Shown here: positions 1 to 5,954 of the stretch, in pieces
Position numbering within the stretch: position 1 is the stretch's first letter
Layout of the letters: each line of letters opens with the position of its first letter
Assembly (NCBI GenBank): GCA_030271595.1
Contig: JARXKO010000073.1
Location: forward strand, 1-7,212
Origin: Pseudomonadota bacterium
GTDB taxonomy: Bacteria > Pseudomonadota > Alphaproteobacteria > Sphingomonadales > Sphingomonadaceae
Direction of reading: 5' to 3'
DNA length: 7,212 bases
Notes under the pieces: model-generated
Told to the model about the DNA's origin: nothing
Seen by the model: only the letters and a program-made list of their open reading frames with translations
Databases searched by the model: none
Position numbers and translations under genes: made by a program

Positions 1-53
1 AGCATCGCCGCCATCAGCAGATAGACTCCGCCGAGCATCAGATCGTTGGTCAT
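1..53 (-). CDS. N-terminal fragment of an unidentified, probably membrane-anchored protein
   Basis: An ATG at 53..51 shares its A with the TGA stop of the preceding hydrolase gene (TGATG), and the frame stays open to the left edge. The 17 visible codons read MTNDLMLGGVYLLMAAM. After a short polar start this is almost wholly hydrophobic, consistent with the beginning of an N-terminal transmembrane helix or a signal anchor. The stop/start overlap suggests it is translated by reinitiation after the upstream gene and belongs to the same operon. No good Shine-Dalgarno sequence is seen; only a GGA lies about 13 nt upstream. The gene is cut by the window edge, so neither family nor function can be named. 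Confidence 0.55.
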   Translation of the reverse strand, partial: MTNDLMLGGVYLLMAAM

Positions 54-817
54 CACAGCGCGATTTCCAGCCCGTCATGCGCCGGCGCCGCCCAATCGGG
101 CAATTCGCGCACCAGCGTCGCATAATCGAGGCCATTGCCCATGTGGGTCAGATAAAGCTGACCAACGCGGCAGTCACGCGCCCAGCCAAGCACCGCGTCG
201 AGATGGGCGTGCGTCGGATGCGGACTGCGCGTCAGGCAATCGGCGATCCACACCTCCGCGCCCTCGTACAAATTCGCCATGCCGTCGGTGAATTCACTGA
301 AATCAATCGCATAAGCAACAGAGCGGCCACCTTCATCGAAACGCATGCCGAGCGATTGAATGGTGCCGTGCGGCTGATCGACGAAGCGCGCGACGGCCTT
401 GCCGACGGTCAGATCGCCGGTCAGCGGATAGCCCTGGCAGATCGGACGATAGAAGTCCGCCTGGGCGAAGGCATAGCCGAAGCGTGTGTTCAGCCCCGCC
501 AGGACATCGGCTCGGGCATGGAGCGGGACCGGCCCGCCGAGCCTGGCCGCAACCGGCCGCAAATCGTCGATTCCGTGGACATGGTCGCCGTGGTCGTGGG
601 TAACGATCAGAAAGTCGAAGCTGCCAACCTCCGCGGCGAGGAGTTGCGCGCGCAAATCCGGGCCGCAGTCGACCAGCACCCGCTGGCCATCGCTTTCGAC
701 CAGGATCGACGAGCGCAAGCGGCGGTTGCGCGGTTCGGCGGGATCGCATTGGCCCCAGTCATTCCCGATCTTCGGCACCCCGGTCGACGTACCGCAGCCG
801 AGAACCCTCACCTTCAC
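53..817 (-). CDS. PhnP-like metallo-beta-lactamase-fold hydrolase
   Basis: This is a 254-residue cytoplasmic protein with no signal peptide. The metallo-beta-lactamase signature HDHGDH lies at residues 74-79 (H74, H76, D78, H79). Further expected metal ligands or active-site residues are H150 in QPHGTIQSLGMRF, D172 in AYAIDFSE, H225 in LTHMGNGLDY and H247 near the C-terminus (AHDGLEI). The N-terminus (GCGTSTGVPKIG, then CDPAEPRNRRLRSS) is typical of the COG1235/PhnP branch, which includes phosphoribosyl cyclic phosphate phosphodiesterase and relatives of RNase Z. A binuclear Zn or Mn phosphodiesterase is therefore likely, but no phosphonate (phn) gene is nearby and the substrate is unknown. 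The start is GTG at 817, overlapping the tatD stop as GTGA, with AGGG 7 nt upstream. All catalytic positions are present. The fold assignment is firm; the PhnP activity itself is not. Confidence 0.92.
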   Translation of the reverse strand: MKVRVLGCGTSTGVPKIGNDWGQCDPAEPRNRRLRSSILVESDGQRVLVDCGPDLRAQLLAAEVGSFDFLIVTHDHGDHVHGIDDLRPVAARLGGPVPLHARADVLAGLNTRFGYAFAQADFYRPICQGYPLTGDLTVGKAVARFVDQPHGTIQSLGMRFDEGGRSVAYAIDFSEFTDGMANLYEGAEVWIADCLTRSPHPTHAHLDAVLGWARDCRVGQLYLTHMGNGLDYATLVRELPDWAAPAHDGLEIAL

Positions 818-1593
818 GCGGCAGCCCTGCCGAACAAGCGGAAGAAATTGGCGGTGGTGGCGGCGGCCAGCGCCTCCGGATCCTCGCCGCGCAGCCCGGC
901 GACGAAGGCGGCGGTGTCGGCGACGAACGCCGGCTCGCAGGTCTTGCCGCGATTGGGCACTGGCGCGAGAAATGGCGAGTCGGTCTCCACTAGCAGGCTA
1001 TCGAGGGGGATGTTTTTCGCCGTTTCCTGCAGGTCCTGCGCGTTCTTGAAGGTGACGATGCCCGACAGCGAAACCATGAAGCCAAGGTCGATCCCGGTCC
1101 GCGCCAGCTCGGCCGAACCGGTGAAGCAGTGGAGAACCCCGGTCACGCCCCCTTGCCGCACCGCCCGGGTGAGGATTTCGGTGGTGTCTTCTTCAGCGTC
1201 GCGGGTGTGGATTACGAGCGGCAGTCCGCTCTCCCGCGCCGCCTCGATATGCGCTTCGAACCGCTCGCGCTGGGCCCCGCGGTCGGACTTGTCGTAATAA
1301 TAATCGAGCCCGCACTCGCCGATCGCGACGACCTTGGGATGGTCGGCGCCGGCGATCAGCGCAGCGGCGCCGAGGTCGGGATGGGCGTCGGCCTCGTGCG
1401 GATGGACCCCGACGCTGGCCCAGACGTCGGGATTGCGGTCTGCGGTGGCGATGATCGCCGCCCACTCGCTTTGCCGGGTCGAGATATTGAGGAACCCCGC
1501 CACCCCGCGCGCCCGGGCGGCGTCGAGGACTTCGTCCTGGCGCTCGACCAGCCCCTCGTAATTGAGGTGGCAATGGCTGTCGATCAGCCTCAT
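814..1593 (-). CDS. tatD: TatD family metal-dependent deoxyribonuclease
   Basis: This 259-residue TIM-barrel amidohydrolase-type nuclease is of normal family length. Metal-site residues are seen in the expected order: H7 and H9 in DSHCHL, E93 in AIGECGLDYYY, H129 in LVIHTRD, H155 in VLHCFTGS and D205 in LVETDSPFLAP. The GVHPHEA segment (63-69) and the C-terminal FFRLFG are also typical. Family members are divalent-metal-dependent 3'-5' exonucleases or endonucleases acting on DNA and possibly on D-aminoacyl-tRNA or other substrates. Members directly downstream of metG are often labelled YcfH/TatD. The start ATG at 1593 overlaps the metG stop (ATGA), and GAGGG at 1603..1607 gives a Shine-Dalgarno with a 9-nt spacer inside the metG tail. 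Its stop overlaps the next gene. The family is clear; the true physiological substrate is not. Confidence 0.95.
   Translation of the reverse strand: MRLIDSHCHLNYEGLVERQDEVLDAARARGVAGFLNISTRQSEWAAIIATADRNPDVWASVGVHPHEADAHPDLGAAALIAGADHPKVVAIGECGLDYYYDKSDRGAQRERFEAHIEAARESGLPLVIHTRDAEEDTTEILTRAVRQGGVTGVLHCFTGSAELARTGIDLGFMVSLSGIVTFKNAQDLQETAKNIPLDSLLVETDSPFLAPVPNRGKTCEPAFVADTAAFVAGLRGEDPEALAAATTANFFRLFGRAAA
819..832 (-). promoter_or_regulatory. Ribosome-binding site within a small hairpin before the MBL gene
   Basis: In the transcript the 14 bases CGGCAGGGCTGCCG can form a 5-bp stem (CGGCA with TGCCG) closed by a GGGC tetraloop. The Shine-Dalgarno AGGG (828..825) spans the last stem base and the loop, 7 nt before the GTG at 817. 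The element lies inside the last codons of tatD. The pairing is read directly; any regulatory effect is inference. Confidence 0.4.
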
Positions 1594-3095
1594 TCCGGAT
1601 CGCCCTCGTCCAGCTCAAGGCGAGGAAATAAAGGCACCGGTTGAGCGATTGGCTGGCCGTTGTCGCCGGCAGCGATCGCCGCGAGCAATCTTTCGGCGGA
1701 CTGAGGAATGATCGGAGCGACGGCGCGAGTCAGGGCTCGGACGCACCCGACGAGAGTGCCAAGAACTTCGGCCATGCGTTTGGGGTCGGATTTGCGCAAA
1801 GCCCAGGGCGCCATCGCATCGACATAAGCATTGCAGGCGAAGACTGCCCGCATCCAGGCTTCAAGCCCTTGAGAGAAAGCGAAGGCTTCGAATGCCCGCG
1901 GAATTTCCAGGTCGACGGCGGTTGCTACCAGCGCTTGCAGATCGAGGTCCTCGGCCGCCTCACCAGGTGGCGGAACAATCCCGTCCAAGTTCTTGAACAC
2001 CATCGACAACGTGCGCTGGGCGAGGTTGCCGAAACTGTTGGCGAGTTCGGCATTGGCGCGGTTGACGATGGCTTCGGCGCTGTAGCTGCCGTCCTGCCCG
2101 AAGGGTACTTCGCGCAGCAGGAAATAGCGCAAGGCGTCGACCCCGAAGCGTGTCGCAAGCACCATCGGGTCGACGACGTTGCCGACGCTTTTCGACATCT
2201 TCTCGCCGCGGCTGAGGAGGAAACCGTGGCCGAACACCTGCTTGGGCAGCGCGATTCCCGCCGACATCAGGAACGCCGGCCAATAGACCGCGTGGAAGCG
2301 GACGACGTCCTTGCCGATCAGGTGCAGTGCCGCGGGCCAAAACTCCCGCCACAACTCTGTGTCGTCGGGATAACCGAGCCCGGTGATGTAATTGGTCAGC
2401 GCATCGAGCCACACATACATGACGTGATCATCGCTTCCGGGCACCGGCACGCCCCAGTCGAAACTGGTGCGCGAGATGCTGAGGTCCTTGAGGCCGCCTT
2501 CGACGAAGCGCAGCACCTCATTGCGGCGGCTGTCGGGCTGGATGAACTCGGAATTGGCGGCATAATGGTCGAGCAACGGCTGCTGATACTTTGAGAGCTT
2601 GAAGAACCAGCTCGCTTCCTCGGTCCATTCGACGGGAGCGCCATTGGGCGAAAGTTTCGCGCCCCCTTCCCCCTCGGTCAGCTCGCCTTCCTCGTAAAAA
2701 GCCTCGTCGCGGACCGAATACCAGCCGGCATAGCTGTCGAGATAGAGATCGCCTGTGGCCGCCATCGCTGCCCAAATGGCCTGGCTGGCGCGGTAATGAT
2801 CCTCCTCGGACGTGCCGATGAAACGATCGTATGAAACATTAAGCGTATCGCACATTTGTTTGAATAACAGCGACATCTTTTGCGCATATTGGCGCGGTTC
2901 GGCACCGTCCGCGCGCGCTGCCTGGGCCATTTTCAGGCCATGTTCGTCGGTCCCGGTCTGGAAGCGGACATCGCGGCCTTGCGCGCGCATGAAGCGGGCG
3001 ATGGCGTCGGCCGCGATCGCTTCATAGGCATGGCCGATGTGCGGCGGGCCGTTGGGGTAGCTGATCGCGGTCGTGATGTAGAAGGGCTCGGCCAT
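1590..3095 (-). CDS. metG: Methionyl-tRNA synthetase (short, zinc-free type)
   Basis: This class Ia aminoacyl-tRNA synthetase charges tRNA-Met for initiation and elongation. The HIGH motif (HIGH, 19-22) follows ISYPNGPP, and the KMSKS motif is at 299-303 in RGEKMSKSVGN. Other landmarks are TGTDEHG (47-53), VWLDALTNYITG (228-239), the GKDVVRFHAVYWPAFL segment (261-276) and the alpha-helical anticodon-binding domain from about residue 340 (NRANAELANSFGNLAQR). The connective-peptide region at about 125-160 has no cysteine knuckle. The protein ends at 501 residues, so the C-terminal EMAPII-like tRNA-binding domain of the 677-residue E. coli enzyme is missing. Both traits fit the alphaproteobacterial/Thermus-like type. 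The ATG at 3095 has AGGG at 3104..3107 (8-nt spacer), and the preceding holB stop is 24 nt away. The assignment is unambiguous. Confidence 0.98.
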   Translation of the reverse strand: MAEPFYITTAISYPNGPPHIGHAYEAIAADAIARFMRAQGRDVRFQTGTDEHGLKMAQAARADGAEPRQYAQKMSLLFKQMCDTLNVSYDRFIGTSEEDHYRASQAIWAAMAATGDLYLDSYAGWYSVRDEAFYEEGELTEGEGGAKLSPNGAPVEWTEEASWFFKLSKYQQPLLDHYAANSEFIQPDSRRNEVLRFVEGGLKDLSISRTSFDWGVPVPGSDDHVMYVWLDALTNYITGLGYPDDTELWREFWPAALHLIGKDVVRFHAVYWPAFLMSAGIALPKQVFGHGFLLSRGEKMSKSVGNVVDPMVLATRFGVDALRYFLLREVPFGQDGSYSAEAIVNRANAELANSFGNLAQRTLSMVFKNLDGIVPPPGEAAEDLDLQALVATAVDLEIPRAFEAFAFSQGLEAWMRAVFACNAYVDAMAPWALRKSDPKRMAEVLGTLVGCVRALTRAVAPIIPQSAERLLAAIAAGDNGQPIAQPVPLFPRLELDEGDPE

Positions 3096-3119
3096 GGCGC
3101 GTGCCCTAGCGGTGCCGGG

Positions 3120-4100
3120 CTAGCGCTTCAAGGAAGGCGGCTGGGCAACGCTGGCGAGGTAGCCGCCAAGCTGAAACACCGTCGCCGCAGGATCGAGCGA
3201 CACCCGCGGCGCCACCGCCGCCAGCTCCCGCGCCTTGGCATAAGCATCGAGCGCGCGTTCGCGTTTGTGCCCGTCGAGCTGGCGCGCCTCGCGGGCGATC
3301 ATCGCCGGCACGAAATCGAGGAAGGCGGCATATTTCTCGGCGGAGCCCTTCTTGCCCAGTTCATTGGCGAGGGCCGAACGCTGGGCGTTGGTCGGGTCGC
3401 CGTCGCGCAGGATGGCGAGCGCGGAATCCTCGAGCTTGGCCAGCCCGAGTTCGCTGAAGGCCAGAGCGCGCCCGGCCGAGCCGCCGGCCATGGCGACGAG
3501 CCGGCGGCGCGCGGCCGTGCCCAGCGACGGCGCCGCGAGCTCTAGGATTGACGCCATGGCGTCATCGTCGAGCGCCTGGAAGTCGAGCCTTCGGCAGCGC
3601 GAGCGGATGGTCGGCAATAATTTGCCCGGCGCATTGCTGACGAGGAAGAAGATGGTGTTGGCCGGCGGCTCCTCGAGCATCTTGAGCAGCGCGTTTGACG
3701 CTTCCTTGTTGAGATCGTCGAGGGTGTCGATGACCGCGACCCGCCAGTCGGACATGGCCGCGGTCATGCCCATGAACTCGCCCAGGGCGCGGACCTGGTC
3801 GATCGAGATGTTCTGCTTCAGGCCGTCGCCCTTCTCCTTCGGCAGGCGCTCAAGCCAGCGCATGTCGGGGTGGCTTCCGGCGTCGATCAGCTTGACCATC
3901 GGGTGGTCGGGCGGACTGTCGAGCAGCGGCAGGTCGAACCCCGGCCCGGCGGCCTCGGCCAGCACCCGCCGCGCCGCCGCCGCGGCGAAGCTCGCCTTGC
4001 CGACGCCCTTGGGGCCGGCGAGGAGCCAGGCATGGTGGAGCTTGCGGCTCGCCCAGGCGCTTGCGAACTGTTCGACCGCGCGGTCCTGGCCCAGGATCAC
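3120..4100 (-). CDS. holB: DNA polymerase III subunit delta' (clamp loader)
   Basis: This is a 326-residue AAA+ protein of the DnaX clamp-loader complex, which loads the beta clamp on DNA in the cytoplasm. The N-terminus (MILGQDRAVEQF, then LHHAWLLAGPKGVGKAS) carries a P-loop at 29-37. A Walker B-like VAVIDTLDDL lies at 121-130, the strongly conserved KEASNALLKMLEEPP at 132-146, the sensor strand FFLVSNAP at 151-158, and the SRC arginine-finger motif at 167-169. A helical collar domain follows. The residue after the P-loop lysine is Ala instead of Ser/Thr, and the four-cysteine zinc module of E. coli delta' is absent. The start is GTG at 4100, overlapping the tmk stop as GTGA. No clear Shine-Dalgarno is seen, so translation probably depends on coupling to tmk. 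Confusion with DnaX is unlikely because the protein is short and ATPase-degenerate. Confidence 0.95.
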   Translation of the reverse strand: MILGQDRAVEQFASAWASRKLHHAWLLAGPKGVGKASFAAAAARRVLAEAAGPGFDLPLLDSPPDHPMVKLIDAGSHPDMRWLERLPKEKGDGLKQNISIDQVRALGEFMGMTAAMSDWRVAVIDTLDDLNKEASNALLKMLEEPPANTIFFLVSNAPGKLLPTIRSRCRRLDFQALDDDAMASILELAAPSLGTAARRRLVAMAGGSAGRALAFSELGLAKLEDSALAILRDGDPTNAQRSALANELGKKGSAEKYAAFLDFVPAMIAREARQLDGHKRERALDAYAKARELAAVAPRVSLDPAATVFQLGGYLASVAQPPSLKR

Positions 4101-4723
4101 GGCAGCAGGTCCGCGATTGCATCGAGAAGGCGCTTGGTGACAGCATCCGCGCTGCCCGAGGCGTCGATGATGCGCACCCGTTCCGGCTCTTCCGCGGCGA
4201 TCAGGCGGAAGGCGAGTTCGACTTTCTGGTGATAGCCCTCGGGGCGGCCGCCGATGCGGTCGCTTTGCTCATTGTCGCGCGCCCGGGCGCGGGCACCGCC
4301 TTCCGCCAGCGCCAGAACAAGCGTGCGGTCGGGAAACCATTCGCCGATCCCAAAGGCGTTGATCGACCGTATCGCTTCGATTCCAAGACCGCCCGCCCCG
4401 CCCTGATAGGCCAGTGAGCTGTCGATGAAGCGATCGGAAAGCACCCATTTGCCGGCCGCGATCGCCGGGCGGATGACCTTGTCGACATGATCGGATCGGG
4501 CAGCCGCGAACAGCAGCGCTTCGGCCTCGGCGCCCCAGCGGTCCTCGCTCCCGGTGAGCAGCAGTTCGCGGATCGCCTCGGCGCCGGGACTACCGCCGGG
4601 CTCGCGGGTTTCGATTACCTCGATGCCCCGCTTGCGCAGGTCCTCGGCCAGCGCCCTGACCTGGGTCGACTTGCCGACCCCTTCCCCGCCCTCGAGGCTG
4701 ATGAAGCGTCCGCGTCCGGCCAC
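4097..4723 (-). CDS. tmk: Thymidylate kinase (dTMP kinase)
   Basis: This enzyme phosphorylates dTMP to dTDP with ATP, the last committed step towards dTTP. The chosen start gives 208 residues, normal for the family. Landmarks in this numbering are the P-loop GGEGVGKST (12-20), TREPGGSPGAEAIRELLL (39-56) for dTMP binding, SDRFIDSSLAYQG (96-108) and an arginine-rich LID (ARARARDNEQSDRIGG). Basic residues lie in the LID and not in the P-loop, as in E. coli-type enzymes. The frame is open upstream to an ATG at 4798, but that would add 25 non-conserved residues and overlap dacC by 68 nt. The GTG at 4723 lies 7 nt after the dacC stop and leads directly into MAGRGRFISLEGG. Its Shine-Dalgarno is poor, so coupling to dacC is inferred. 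The product is certain; the start is probable. Confidence 0.95.
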   Translation of the reverse strand: MAGRGRFISLEGGEGVGKSTQVRALAEDLRKRGIEVIETREPGGSPGAEAIRELLLTGSEDRWGAEAEALLFAAARSDHVDKVIRPAIAAGKWVLSDRFIDSSLAYQGGAGGLGIEAIRSINAFGIGEWFPDRTLVLALAEGGARARARDNEQSDRIGGRPEGYHQKVELAFRLIAAEEPERVRIIDASGSADAVTKRLLDAIADLLP

Positions 4724-4730
4724 CGGCGGG

Positions 4731-5909
4731 TCAGGCCATTCCGAGCATTTGTTTGAACCCGATCCAGGCGCGGCCGAAGAAACCGGCCTTGCCGACATCT
4801 TCGCCGGCGACCAGCGGCATCACCTGATCGCCCGAATCGCTGGTGGTGACGACGAGGTCGGCGACATGGTCGCCCTTGCGGATCGGTGCCGCGAGCGGGC
4901 CCTGGTAGCGGATCCTGGTGCTGACGACCTTGGACAGCACCCCCGCCGGCATGGTGATCGAATAGGCCCGCGGCGTGACCAGCGGCACTTGGCTGGCCGA
5001 GCCGAGCTGGACCCTGGCGCTGCCGATGGTCGCGCCGGCCTTGTACAGCGGCTTGGTGGCCCAGGCGTTGAAACCCCATTGCATCAGCCGCACCGATTCC
5101 TCGATCCGCTGGTTGAAACTGCCCAATCCGGCGACGACCATGACCAGGCGGCGGCCATTCTGCTCGGCCGATCCGGTGAAACCAAAGCCGGCCTCGTCGG
5201 TATGGCCGGTCTTGAGACCGTCGGCGCCGGGCACCCGCCCGAGCAAGGGATTGCGATTGGCCTGGGTGATGTCGGTGCCCGAGCCCAAGGTCTTGCCCCA
5301 GGTGAATTGGGTCTGGCTGTAGAATTTCTTGTAGAGGTCGGGATAATTCTCGATTTCGGCCCGGGCCAAGGTGGCGAGGTCGCGTGCGGTGACATAGGTC
5401 CGCCCCTCGTCGGGCCAGCCATTGGCGGTGCCGAAGTGGCTGTTGCTCAGCCCCAGCCTGCGGGCATTGTCGTTCATGACATTGGCGAAGGCTTCTTCGG
5501 TCCCGGCGATACATTCGGCGAGCACCACCGACGCGTCGTTGCCCGACAGCGTCACGATGCCGTGGAGCAGGTTTTCGACGCTGACCTGCTCATTGGGGCT
5601 GAGGAACATGGTCGATCCCGCCGCTGGCCCATGCCATTTCTGCCACGTCTCGGGGCGCACGACGCACATCCGGTCGAGCTTGAGGTCCCCGCGCTTGATC
5701 AGCTCGAACGCGACATTGGTGGTCATCATCTTGGCCATGGATGCCGGCGGCATGCGCTGGTCGGCATTCTTGTCGAGCAGCACCGCGCCCGACGACAAAT
5801 CAATCATGAACGCGTTGCGCGCCGGGGTGTCGAACGGCGGCGCGGTGGCGGATGCGGAGACCGCGATCAAGGCGGTGCTGGCACAGGCGAATAGTCTGAA
5901 TCGGGTCAT
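4731..5909 (-). CDS. dacC: D-alanyl-D-alanine carboxypeptidase (PBP5/DacC type)
   Basis: This is a low-molecular-mass penicillin-binding protein of 392 residues (peptidase family S11) that removes the terminal D-Ala from peptidoglycan pentapeptides in the periplasm. A Sec signal peptide is visible (MTRFRLFACASTALIAVSAS, cleavage likely near residue 22). The active-site motifs are in order: SMAK (S57 nucleophile, K60), SGN (122-124) and KTG (233-235). The PBP5 C-terminal beta domain follows from about residue 275, and the end FFGRAWIGFKQMLGMA could form the amphipathic membrane-anchoring helix. The ATG at 5909 is chosen because it begins the signal peptide; a possible AGGA lies about 13 nt upstream, a long spacing. 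It follows mltB by 45 nt and precedes tmk by 7 nt. The paralogue name (dacC, dacA or dacF) is conventional only. Confidence 0.95.
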   Translation of the reverse strand: MTRFRLFACASTALIAVSASATAPPFDTPARNAFMIDLSSGAVLLDKNADQRMPPASMAKMMTTNVAFELIKRGDLKLDRMCVVRPETWQKWHGPAAGSTMFLSPNEQVSVENLLHGIVTLSGNDASVVLAECIAGTEEAFANVMNDNARRLGLSNSHFGTANGWPDEGRTYVTARDLATLARAEIENYPDLYKKFYSQTQFTWGKTLGSGTDITQANRNPLLGRVPGADGLKTGHTDEAGFGFTGSAEQNGRRLVMVVAGLGSFNQRIEESVRLMQWGFNAWATKPLYKAGATIGSARVQLGSASQVPLVTPRAYSITMPAGVLSKVVSTRIRYQGPLAAPIRKGDHVADLVVTTSDSGDQVMPLVAGEDVGKAGFFGRAWIGFKQMLGMA

Positions 5910-5954
5910 GGCGGGGAGCGGTTCCTGAAAATCGGGACGGTGGTCACCCCTTCC

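Noticed and set aside
77..1297. Long plus-strand open frame of 406 codons opposite the MBL and tatD genes
   Set aside because: It lies antisense to two genes with intact catalytic motifs, crosses their junction, and has no recognisable domain. Such frames are common in GC-rich DNA.
1641..2594. Plus-strand open frame of 317 codons within metG
   Set aside because: Wholly antisense to the anticodon-binding and KMSKS regions of metG; composition is that of a shadow frame.
4554..5894. Plus-strand open frame of 446 codons opposite tmk and dacC
   Set aside because: Antisense shadow of two clear genes. Its low-complexity Gly/Ala/Arg/Asp/His-rich translation reflects the complementary codons and shows no family motif.
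5910..5954. Possible terminator or promoter between mltB and dacC
   Set aside because: Only the trivial short palindrome GGTGACCACC is present, with no GC stem followed by a U tract and no paired promoter hexamers, so read-through is the simpler reading.
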